A DNA stretch of 50,627 nucleotides from Paracoccaceae bacterium (lineage in GTDB: Bacteria; Pseudomonadota; Alphaproteobacteria; Rhodobacterales; Rhodobacteraceae). The notes under the pieces are model-generated. The model did no database searches and had not been told where the DNA came from. It was given only the letters and a program-made list of their open reading frames with translations. The position numbers and the translations under genes were made by a program. The DNA lies in NCBI GenBank assembly GCA_026709265.1, contig JAPOTI010000137.1:1-50627 (forward strand), in the 5' to 3' direction. Shown here one piece after another: positions 43,648-50,627 of the stretch (position 1 is the stretch's first letter; each line of letters starts with the position of its first letter).

Positions 43648-45093
43648 ATGGGAGCTCGGGCGGAATATTATCAACGCGACTTGCACGGATATGGCCGAAT
43701 GCCTCCGCTGTCGACCTGGCCCAATGGCACGCGCGTCGCGGTGCAAGTTGTGGTCAATTATGAAGAGGGCGGAGAGAATTGTCTGCTTCACGGGGATAGC
43801 GGTTCAGAAGCTTTTCTCTCTGAAATTGTAGGCGCCGAATCATGGCCAGACGCGCGCCACTGGAACATGGAATCAATCTATGAATATGGGGCCCGAGCCG
43901 GTTTCTGGCGGCTCTGGCGTATATTGAATGATGCCGGAGTGAAGCCAACGGTCTTCGGCGTGGCAACGGCCCTGGCGCGTTCACCTTCACAGACAGCTGC
44001 CATGTTGGAGTCAGATTGGGAAATTGCCAGTCACGGATTGAAATGGATTGAATATCGCGGGTTCAGCCGCGATGAGGAACGTCGTCACATGGAGACTGCA
44101 GTCCGTCTTCACACCGCGGTGACGGGTCAGGAACCGCGCGGCTGGTACACCGGGCGTTGTTCGATGAATACGATGTCCCTGGCTGCTGAGACCGGCCTGT
44201 TTGAATATCTGTCGGATTCATACGCTGATGATCTTCCCTACTGGCTCAAATTCAAGGATCGTGATCAATTGGTTGTACCTTACACACTGGATGCGAATGA
44301 CATGCGTTTTGCCACCGCCCAGGGTTTCAATTCAGGGATCCAGTTTTTCGAATATCTGCGGGATTCGCTCGATCAGTTGCTCGAGGAGAGTGCACACGGT
44401 TCAGCGAAAATGATGTCTGTTGGGCTTCATTGTCGACTCGCCGGACGGCCCGGGCGCGCGCGGGCGCTCAAACGTTTCCTGGATTACGCCAACAAGCAGA
44501 CAGGTGTCTGGTTTGCACGTCGGATCGACATCGCCCGCTGGTGGGCCGAGAATTATCCGCCTTCGGGAGAGTCCATGCCCCGGCTCGCCACCATGGATCG
44601 GCGGTCTTTTGTCTCCTGCTATGGATCGGTTTTCGAACATTCACCCTGGATCGCGGAACGTGCCTTTGACCTCGAATTCGGACCCGGACATGAAAATTGC
44701 GATGGGCTTCACCATCTCTTGTGTCGTGCCTTTCGCGCAGCCTCACGAGACGAAAAAATGCAGGTGATCAAGGCGCATCCGGATTTGGCCGGAAAACTCG
44801 CGCAGGCCCGTCGATTGACCGCCGAATCGACGAACGAACAGGCATCTGCAGGTCTCGACGCACTGACAGATGAAGAGAGGTTTCGCTTCACGTCCTTGAA
44901 TGCCGAGTATCTGAATCGCTTTGGTTTTCCTTTTATCATTGCCGTGCGCGACCATACACGTGCATCAATTCTTGACGCATTTGCCCGTCGCGTTGCCGAA
45001 AACGAAGATGATGAATTCAACGAAGCCTGCGCACAGATTGAACGGATCGCATGGCACCGGCTCAATTCCATATTCAATGGTCACAAAGAATGA
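43648..45093 (+). CDS. Bifunctional allantoinase (PuuE type) / OHCU decarboxylase (UraD)
   Basis: The 481-residue protein is a fusion. Residues 1-305 form a polysaccharide-deacetylase-fold allantoinase of the PuuE type: RVAVQVVVNYEEGGENCLLH, EIASHGLKWIEYR, and GWYTGRCSMNTMSLAAETG. Residues 312-481 form OHCU decarboxylase, with the catalytic KAHPDLAGKLAQARRLTAES, the NEQASAGLDALTDEE pattern and LNAEYLNRFGFPFIIAV. It first decarboxylates OHCU to (S)-allantoin and then opens the ring to allantoate, metal-independently in characterised PuuE. The same fusion exists in other bacteria (a TIGRFAM model describes the UraD N-terminal partner). AGGAGA precedes the ATG. Overlaps the next gene by four bases. 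Confidence 0.9.
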   Translation: MGARAEYYQRDLHGYGRMPPLSTWPNGTRVAVQVVVNYEEGGENCLLHGDSGSEAFLSEIVGAESWPDARHWNMESIYEYGARAGFWRLWRILNDAGVKPTVFGVATALARSPSQTAAMLESDWEIASHGLKWIEYRGFSRDEERRHMETAVRLHTAVTGQEPRGWYTGRCSMNTMSLAAETGLFEYLSDSYADDLPYWLKFKDRDQLVVPYTLDANDMRFATAQGFNSGIQFFEYLRDSLDQLLEESAHGSAKMMSVGLHCRLAGRPGRARALKRFLDYANKQTGVWFARRIDIARWWAENYPPSGESMPRLATMDRRSFVSCYGSVFEHSPWIAERAFDLEFGPGHENCDGLHHLLCRAFRAASRDEKMQVIKAHPDLAGKLAQARRLTAESTNEQASAGLDALTDEERFRFTSLNAEYLNRFGFPFIIAVRDHTRASILDAFARRVAENEDDEFNEACAQIERIAWHRLNSIFNGHKE

Positions 45094-45935
45094 GAGAGAC
45101 ACGTTACGCCCGTCCGGTTGGCGGCCACCCAGGTGAATCAGAGTTGCTCACGGGCCGTTCGATCTGCACCAGTCACTATATGGTCATTCCACGTACCGTC
45201 ATGCGTGACATTGTCACCAGTCGATTGCCCTTTTGGCGGGAAACACGGTTATGGGTGCTGGCGCGCCCGCTCTCAGGCTTTGCCGAGACCTTTTCTCACT
45301 ATGTCCTTGAAGTCGAGCCGGGCGGTGGCAGCGATGAGCCGGAGTTGGATATGGGGGTCGAGGGTGTACTGTTTATCACCCATGGGCAATGCACAATCGA
45401 GATCGGCGATCAGGCGATGACATTGGAATCCGGCGGTTATGCCTATATTGCGGCGGGCAGCCGGTGGAATTTGCGAGCTGAAGACGGGGCAGGAACCTGT
45501 GTTTTTCACTGGATTCGCAAACGTTATGAAGTCGTTCCCGGACACGAATCACCCAGGACATTTTTTACCCGGGAGAGCGAAGTGACACCGGAATCGATGC
45601 CCGATACCGATGGCCGCTGGACGACGACACGTTTCGTTGATCCCGATGACATGCGACATGATATGCATGTGAATATTGTCAATTTTGCTCCCGGTTCGTC
45701 GATTCCGTTTCTCGAGACCCATGTGATGGAACACGGGCTTTATATTCTCGAGGGGAAAGGCACATATTGCCTGAATAATGATTGGGTGGAAGTCGAGGCA
45801 GGGGATTTTATCTGGCTGCGCGCTTTCTGCCCGCAGGCATGTTATGCAGGTGGCCCCGGGCCATTCAGATATTTGCTCTACAAGGATGTCAATCGGCATG
45901 CACGATTATGGTCAGCTGACAAGATGACGTTATGA
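45090..45935 (+). CDS. (S)-ureidoglycine aminohydrolase
   Basis: The 281-residue bicupin matches the AllE/YlbA-UGHY family, which releases ammonia from (S)-ureidoglycine to give (S)-ureidoglycolate with Mn2+. The C-terminal cupin carries the metal and substrate residues in PFLETHVMEHGLYILEGKG and FCPQACYAGGPGPFRYLLY; the N-terminal cupin (VEGVLFITHGQCTIEIGD) is structural. The ATG overlaps the previous stop (ATGA), and the next gene's ATG overlaps this stop, showing tight coupling of the three purine genes. Confidence 0.9.
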   Translation: MRETRYARPVGGHPGESELLTGRSICTSHYMVIPRTVMRDIVTSRLPFWRETRLWVLARPLSGFAETFSHYVLEVEPGGGSDEPELDMGVEGVLFITHGQCTIEIGDQAMTLESGGYAYIAAGSRWNLRAEDGAGTCVFHWIRKRYEVVPGHESPRTFFTRESEVTPESMPDTDGRWTTTRFVDPDDMRHDMHVNIVNFAPGSSIPFLETHVMEHGLYILEGKGTYCLNNDWVEVEAGDFIWLRAFCPQACYAGGPGPFRYLLYKDVNRHARLWSADKMTL

Positions 45936-46459
45936 ATGTTCTGTCAGAACGGCAGATCGAAACCAGGCCCCTGACGTCGGAATTCTTCGCTGAGTACGGC
46001 GATATTATTGAAAAGGGAGACCGATTCCAGTTCATCAATGACGGTGCCTGTAAACGCTACAATGATCTGGCAAGGTTGGATTGTGACTCGCACGGAAGGA
46101 TGGGAATCAGCCTTTTCGAAGCAGAAATTCGGACGTTTCCTTACGAATTGACAATGATGGAACGCCATCCACGCGGATCACAGGCGTTCTTGCCGCTCAG
46201 CACCGCATCGCTGCTGGTCATCGTCGCGTCCGATATCGGGGGTACACCAGGCCTACCAGAGGCATTTGAGTCCTTGCCGTACCAAGGCGTGAATATTCAT
46301 CGAGACGTCTGGCATGGCGTACTGACGCCGCTTTCAGGTTCCGGATTGTTCGCGGTGGTCGATTGGATTGGACCGTGCGCCAATCTGGAAACCCATCAAT
46401 TCCAGCAGGGTTTTGTCGTCAATCGGGGGCAATCAATCGGGGGCACGAAGAATTCTTGA
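45932..46459 (+). CDS. allA: Ureidoglycolate lyase
   Basis: The 175-residue AllA-type lyase splits (S)-ureidoglycolate into glyoxylate and urea. Family segments include the N-terminal RPLTSEFFAEYGDIIEKGDR, FRTFPYEL-type IRTFPYELTMMERHPRGSQA FLPL (central strand region), and GVNIHRDVWHGVLTPL with the conserved His-x-x-x-W-H. It produces the urea consumed by the urease encoded upstream. It overlaps the convergent FtsX-type gene by 27 bases. Confidence 0.92.
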   Translation: MNVLSERQIETRPLTSEFFAEYGDIIEKGDRFQFINDGACKRYNDLARLDCDSHGRMGISLFEAEIRTFPYELTMMERHPRGSQAFLPLSTASLLVIVASDIGGTPGLPEAFESLPYQGVNIHRDVWHGVLTPLSGSGLFAVVDWIGPCANLETHQFQQGFVVNRGQSIGGTKNS

Positions 46460-48997
46460 TGGTTTCACTTGCAGGGGTCGCCATGCGAAAAGTAGGCTGG
46501 CGACCAGCGAAGCCATACCCCCGGCCAACACAATAACGGCCGCCGCAATCGGTTTGAACTGGTATGCCGAGTCCATAACGAAGGTCAGCACGGCCCAGCC
46601 CGCGATCCCTCCCGCGACGGTTGCCACGAGACCTGCTGCGATCCCCAGTATGGCCGCACGCAATGCCAGGGCCGTGAGGATTCGCCGACGTGTCGCACCA
46701 AGAGTCTTGAGGATTGCGGCCTCATAGATCCGTCGTCGCTCTCCCGCTGCGGCGGTGCCGATCAGCACCACAAGGCCTGTGGCGAGGGTCACTCCCGAAC
46801 CATAGGTAATCGCCGTTGCCAGACCATTGAGGATCTGCGCGGCGCGTGCGATCCCTTCGGCGACTGAGATGATGGTCACGTTTGGAAATGTCGACGCAAT
46901 TTGACGGAACAGTGTCTGATTGTCATCACCTTCGGCATAAATTGTTGCGATATGCGTGTGTGGAGCAGCGGCGATTGCGGCGGGATTGACAATCATGACG
47001 AAACCGATGCCCATCGATTCGAATTCGACTTCACGAAAATTCGCCACCTGAACGTCGATATCGCGCCCAAGGATATTGAGGGTCAAAATGTCGTTGATCC
47101 TGAGACCAAGCTCGCGCGCTTCGTCATCGGCAAAACTCACCAGGGGTTTGCCGCTGTAAGTCTCGGGCCACCATTCTCCCGCCGTGATCACGGTACCCTC
47201 GGGCGGGTGCGCGGCGTAGGAGACGCCGCGATCACCGCGTAACACCCAATGTGGTCCGGCGGCTTCGATAGCATCGACGCCGTTAATGCGCGAAATGATT
47301 CCCCGCAGCATGGGGGCTGTGTCGAGCTGACTGACGCGGTGCGCACTGTTAACCAGACGGGTAAAGCTGTCAAACTGATGATTCTGAATATCAATAACGA
47401 AATAGGACGGTGCGCGTTCGGGAATGTTGCGTGAAATCGTCGTCTCCAGATTGGATGCTATCTGGCCGACCGCGGCGAGGATTGTCAGACCAAGACCAAG
47501 CGAAAGTATGGCTGGGCCGGCATCGCTGTGGGGTCCACCGATCGACCCCATGGCAAGCCGCAACTCGGTCAGGTTGCGCAGAAAACCGGACCGCCCAAGA
47601 TGTCGTGCTGCCCGGCGGACGCAAGTCGCCATGAATCCAAGGACGATCAGAGAGCCGATCAAGCCGACAGCAGTCCAGAGAGCAATTTCCGTCGCATTTG
47701 ACAGCCAGCTTGCAGCGGCAATGAGGAGTGCGGCGCACATGAAAATAGCGAGAAGGAGGGCGGTGGATGGGATTGAGCGTTTCTCAATCGTACCAATTCT
47801 GTAGAGTTCCGCGGGCTTGACCTCTCCTGTTTTTGAGAGTGACCAAAGGGAAAATGTGAGTCCGGTGAGTGCGCCATAGAGGGCGGCTTCTGCCAATGGC
47901 GCAACAGGAAATCCAGTTCCAACAGGAACCGGCAACTGAGCCACCAGAAGCGGCCTCAGCAGTTGCGGCGTCAGAGATCCGATCATGATGCCGAGGGCAA
48001 TCCCGAGGGCAATCATGACGCTGACCTGCATCAGATAGGCCAGAAAAATTGTGCCGCGTTCCGCCCCGAGCGTTTTGAGCGTCGCGATGGTCTCCGTTTT
48101 GCTTTCCAGATAGGTCCGTACCGCTGCCGAGACGCCGATTCCCCCGACTGCGATTCCGGCAAGACCAATCAGCACCAGAAATGAACCAACGCGCTGCACA
48201 AAGGAACGGGCCGCCGGACTGCCGTTGCGCCGATCGACCCATTGGAGGCCCGAGTCAGGCAGGGATGTCTGGGTCGCGTCTCTGAAGACATCAAGATCAA
48301 CATTCGGATCAAGTCGGAGTCTGTACCGGGTCGTATACAGACTGCCGGGGCCGATCAATCCGGAATCCTCGAGGCCAGTCTGACGCACGATTGTTCGTGG
48401 CCCGAGAGCAAATCCGGTGTTGACCCCGTCAGGTTCAGTGTGGAGACGCGCACGCAGTTGAAACTGACGCGATCCCAAGGTCAATATATCCCCGATTTTC
48501 AATTGCAGTCGGTTGATCAGATCTCCATGCATGACGGCACCGTAAATCCCGTCCTTTTGTGCAAGAGCGGCGTCCAGATCCATTGGTGGGTCCAGTTCGG
48601 TCCGACCGTAGAGTGGGTATCTGTCGTCAACAGCCTTGATCTGGGTGAGCGCACGATTCGATGCATCTGCAGCAACCGTGTTGCTCGCGCCGGCACGACC
48701 AGGAACGGTGGTGGCCATTGAACGAAATACGACGATTTCCGAGACCTCCTGTGCGTGGGCCCGCAGCCATTGTTTCTCATCCTCGGTTGCGAACCGGTAG
48801 CTCAGCTGGATTTCCGCATCACCCCCGAGCAACACGGCGCCCTGCTCTGTGAGACCGGCTTCGATCCTGTCTCCCACTGTGCCAATTGCAGCAACCGACG
48901 CGACGCCAAGGGCAAGGCAGGCGATCAGAACACGAAATCCCCTGATTCCGCCGCGCATCTCGCGCTGTGCAATGCGGAAAGCGGCCGGAATATGCAT
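46433..48997 (-). CDS. ABC transporter permease, FtsX-like, YbbP type
   Basis: The 854-residue membrane protein has the YbbP layout: an N-terminal span (GFRVLIACLALGVASVAAIG), a large periplasmic MacB_PCD domain, then two FtsX domains separated by a second extracellular part, with ten or so helices in total. It ends AWRPLQVKPSRILRAPD. With the ATPase YbbA it forms a type VII-like ABC machine that moves lipids or lipoproteins or works on the envelope; the physiological substrate is not established. Its ATG overlaps the YbbA stop (TGATG). Confidence 0.9.
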   Translation of the reverse strand: MHIPAAFRIAQREMRGGIRGFRVLIACLALGVASVAAIGTVGDRIEAGLTEQGAVLLGGDAEIQLSYRFATEDEKQWLRAHAQEVSEIVVFRSMATTVPGRAGASNTVAADASNRALTQIKAVDDRYPLYGRTELDPPMDLDAALAQKDGIYGAVMHGDLINRLQLKIGDILTLGSRQFQLRARLHTEPDGVNTGFALGPRTIVRQTGLEDSGLIGPGSLYTTRYRLRLDPNVDLDVFRDATQTSLPDSGLQWVDRRNGSPAARSFVQRVGSFLVLIGLAGIAVGGIGVSAAVRTYLESKTETIATLKTLGAERGTIFLAYLMQVSVMIALGIALGIMIGSLTPQLLRPLLVAQLPVPVGTGFPVAPLAEAALYGALTGLTFSLWSLSKTGEVKPAELYRIGTIEKRSIPSTALLLAIFMCAALLIAAASWLSNATEIALWTAVGLIGSLIVLGFMATCVRRAARHLGRSGFLRNLTELRLAMGSIGGPHSDAGPAILSLGLGLTILAAVGQIASNLETTISRNIPERAPSYFVIDIQNHQFDSFTRLVNSAHRVSQLDTAPMLRGIISRINGVDAIEAAGPHWVLRGDRGVSYAAHPPEGTVITAGEWWPETYSGKPLVSFADDEARELGLRINDILTLNILGRDIDVQVANFREVEFESMGIGFVMIVNPAAIAAAPHTHIATIYAEGDDNQTLFRQIASTFPNVTIISVAEGIARAAQILNGLATAITYGSGVTLATGLVVLIGTAAAGERRRIYEAAILKTLGATRRRILTALALRAAILGIAAGLVATVAGGIAGWAVLTFVMDSAYQFKPIAAAVIVLAGGMASLVASLLFAWRPLQVKPSRILRAPD

Positions 48998-49686
48998 CAG
49001 CTTGCCGTGAGGTTTGCCGCTTGAAGCCGCCCATCCCTGAGGGAGATCGACTTGCTGCAGAGACTGGCGATCGCGTGATCATGGGTGACCAGAATCAGGG
49101 TGCTGCCATGTGCGTCGCGCAGACCGAACATCAGATCCATAATTGTCTTCCCATTGGCTTCATCGAGATTGCCGGTGGGTTCGTCCGCCAGCAGAATATC
49201 GGGTGAAGGAGCGGCAGCGCGGGCGAGGGCCGTACGTTGTTGCTCACCACCTGACATTTGTGAAGGATAGTGATCAGCCCGGTCGGCCAGTCCCACCGAC
49301 TCGAGTGCTTGCCGTGCCTTGTCACGGGCATGACTCTGCCCCGCCAGCTCCAGTGGTGTCGCGATATTTTCCAGCGCCGTCATCGTGGGAATAAGGTGAA
49401 ATGATTGAAATACGATGCCAAAATGGCGCATGCGAAAACGTGCCAATTGGTCTTCATTCATTGTATTGAGATCGCGCCCGAGGACGCTGACCTCGCCAGC
49501 ACTGGCCTGTTCAAGGCCGCCCATCAACATCAGCAGCGAGGATTTTCCCGATCCCGAAGGGCCGGTGAGCCCTACGGTTTCACCTTTATCGACAGAGAAT
49601 GAAATGTCTTTCAGGATTTCAACATCGCCGGCATTCCCGGTCAGTGTCAGCGACACATTTTTGAGCTTGAGAACGATATTGTCCAT
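48997..49686 (-). CDS. ABC transporter ATP-binding protein, YbbA (LolD/MacB-like)
   Basis: The 229-residue ATPase carries Walker A GPSGSGKSSLL near residue 43, Q-loop IVFQSFHLIPTMTALEN, signature MSGGEQQRTALARA, Walker B ILLADEPTGNLDEANG and the switch His in LILVTHDHA. It is of the LolD/MacB class and is paired with the YbbP-like permease downstream. The start is set at the ATG at 49686 (MDNIVLKLKNVSL); the frame is open to 49746. It is divergent from the esterase gene, an arrangement shared with E. coli tesA-ybbA. Confidence 0.92.
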   Translation of the reverse strand: MDNIVLKLKNVSLTLTGNAGDVEILKDISFSVDKGETVGLTGPSGSGKSSLLMLMGGLEQASAGEVSVLGRDLNTMNEDQLARFRMRHFGIVFQSFHLIPTMTALENIATPLELAGQSHARDKARQALESVGLADRADHYPSQMSGGEQQRTALARAAAPSPDILLADEPTGNLDEANGKTIMDLMFGLRDAHGSTLILVTHDHAIASLCSKSISLRDGRLQAANLTAS

Positions 49687-50533
49687 CACTTGCCTATGGC
49701 GGGAGTTTTTTCCCTTTCCATATGGGTTCTGCCGTTCTTTCTGCAAGCAGGGTGCCGTTCTGCTCCTGTTGATATCGTTCTGCCAACCCTCAGTGGCACA
49801 GACTGTGACGGTGCTCGCTTTCGGTGACAGTTTGGTGCATGGTTATGGCTTGAATCCCAAGGACGGGTTTGTTCCCCAGTTGCAAAACTGGTTGGCGGCC
49901 AGGGAGATTGATGCTGAAATTGTCAATGCCGGCGTATCCGGTGAGACTACAGCAGGCGGTCTGGCACGTATCGACTGGACGCTGGATTCGGATCCTGATG
50001 CCCTGATTCTTTCCCTTGGCGGGAATGACGTCCTGCGTGGATTATTGCCTCGCGATACACGACATAATCTGGAAGAAATCCTGTCACGTACCAAGGAAGC
50101 GGCGGTGCCGGTCTTGTTGATCGGACAGGGTGCACCCGCCAATTATGGAGAAGATTACAAACAGGAATTTGAGGCGATTTTCCCTTCACTTGCCGATGAA
50201 TATCAAACCCTTCTGTTTCCAAGTTTCTTTGCACCACTCGAAGAGGCGGGCAGCCTGACCGAAATTCTCCAGACATATTTTCAGGATGATGGCATACATC
50301 CAAATGCTGCCGGCGTGGCCCGCATCGTTGATGCGATGGGACCGCACATCGTACAACTTGTGGAACGTGCCGCCGCGCGGCCTGTACCTGATCAGACATA
50401 TGTGAGATTCTGGGGCGTTGAAAATGTCTTGTCGGATAATGTGCCCCACTCAAACTGGAAGCGCGTTATCGTGCTGGGCCGCAACGACCACTCAATAGAG
50501 AGCCGAATGGCATCAGGAGGTTTGATATGGTAG
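49679..50533 (+). CDS. GDSL-family arylesterase / lysophospholipase (TesA-like), start unclear, odd tail
   Basis: The core is a secreted SGNH hydrolase: a hydrophobic signal segment (GAVLLLLISFCQPSVAQ), block I LAFGDSLVHGYGLN with the nucleophile Ser, block III LSLGGNDVLRGLL, and block V DGIHPNAAGVARI with Asp and His. It would act on acyl esters in the periplasm. No ATG or GTG in this frame fits; TTG at 49679, eight bases inside the divergent ybbA start, or TTG at 49769 are options. An ATG at 49696 in the +1-shifted frame starts a hydrophobic stretch, so a frameshift is possible. After about 50385 the last 50 residues (PDQTYVRFWGVENVLSDNVP onward) exceed the usual family end and look foreign. 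Confidence 0.75.
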   Translation: MSITCLWREFFPFPYGFCRSFCKQGAVLLLLISFCQPSVAQTVTVLAFGDSLVHGYGLNPKDGFVPQLQNWLAAREIDAEIVNAGVSGETTAGGLARIDWTLDSDPDALILSLGGNDVLRGLLPRDTRHNLEEILSRTKEAAVPVLLIGQGAPANYGEDYKQEFEAIFPSLADEYQTLLFPSFFAPLEEAGSLTEILQTYFQDDGIHPNAAGVARIVDAMGPHIVQLVERAAARPVPDQTYVRFWGVENVLSDNVPHSNWKRVIVLGRNDHSIESRMASGGLIW

Positions 50534-50627
50534 TCCCGTGCAGGAAAAATGTGTTCGATCACAACATATGGGGTAACTACTTGCCCCCGTTATCAGCTAC
50601 CTTCGTAGAGGCAGTCAACGGCCTTTT
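50534..50627. other. Unassigned right edge
   Basis: The last 94 bases after the esterase stop carry no recognised gene or structure. Too short to judge. Confidence 0.3.

Noticed and set aside
49415-49678. ATG at 49415 as the start of the TesA-like esterase
   Set aside because: The extension is antisense to ybbA and does not resemble an esterase N-terminus.

Overview
This window looks like the chromosome of an aerobic alphaproteobacterium. The evidence is gene content: TrcR (DUF1013), a COQ9-family gene divergent from rpsU, a small aa3-oxidase subunit IV protein, the four-gene Yej peptide importer, an SRP RNA just ahead of dnaX, an oxygen-dependent HemF, GlnD, and a porin remnant ending in phenylalanine. 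I cannot name the genus. A marine or free-living Rhodospirillales/SAR116/Rhodobacterales-like organism is compatible, but that is inference.

Layout. 1-2663 is eroded accessory DNA: the 5' end of an IS5-family element, a metallo-beta-lactamase-fold gene cut by it, one copy of a short repeat, a truncated and frameshifted porin, and a Uma2-family gene. 2664-8084 holds small housekeeping genes (oxidase subunit IV, rpsU, COQ9, quinone oxidoreductase, trcR, an SDR, clpS). 8431-19013 holds a D,D-carboxypeptidase with SPOR tail, D-lyxose isomerase, yejABEF, a membrane-anchored cytochrome c, pheA and nudC. 19338-21934 is a three-gene ABC importer of the nitrate/taurine/thiamine-precursor type. 22095-24861 is the ffs / HTH protein / dnaX / recR group, with the usual ybaB (ebfC) gene absent. 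25102-28205 carries three haem genes (hemF, hemE, hemC). 28197-32818 (minus strand) is one compact operon: a tripartite tricarboxylate transporter (TctCBA) followed by an AtuA-like DUF1446 protein and a DUF4387 protein. 34396-37233 is glnD. 38161-46459 is a nitrogen-salvage cluster: ureDABCEF-G followed by a PuuE-UraD fusion, an (S)-ureidoglycine aminohydrolase and ureidoglycolate lyase. 46433-50533 is an FtsX-type exporter pair and a GDSL esterase, the usual ybbP-ybbA / tesA neighbourhood.

How the genes fit together. The purine genes convert OHCU to allantoin and then allantoate, and later ureidoglycine to ureidoglycolate to glyoxylate plus urea. The adjoining urease turns that urea into ammonia. 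Uricase, HIU hydrolase and allantoate amidohydrolase are not in the window. GlnD, the nitrogen-status sensor for PII, lies just upstream of the urease genes on the opposite strand. The Tct/AtuA/DUF4387 operon is the least characterised assembly here: a binding-protein-dependent carboxylate importer translationally linked to two proteins of poorly known chemistry.

Other points of interest are a small dispersed inverted repeat (818-841 and 37461-37564), an SDR whose catalytic lysine is cysteine, a short DnaX, a coiled-coil protein built from 21-bp repeats, and an esterase with no standard start codon and an unusual tail. No tRNA, rRNA or CRISPR array was seen.
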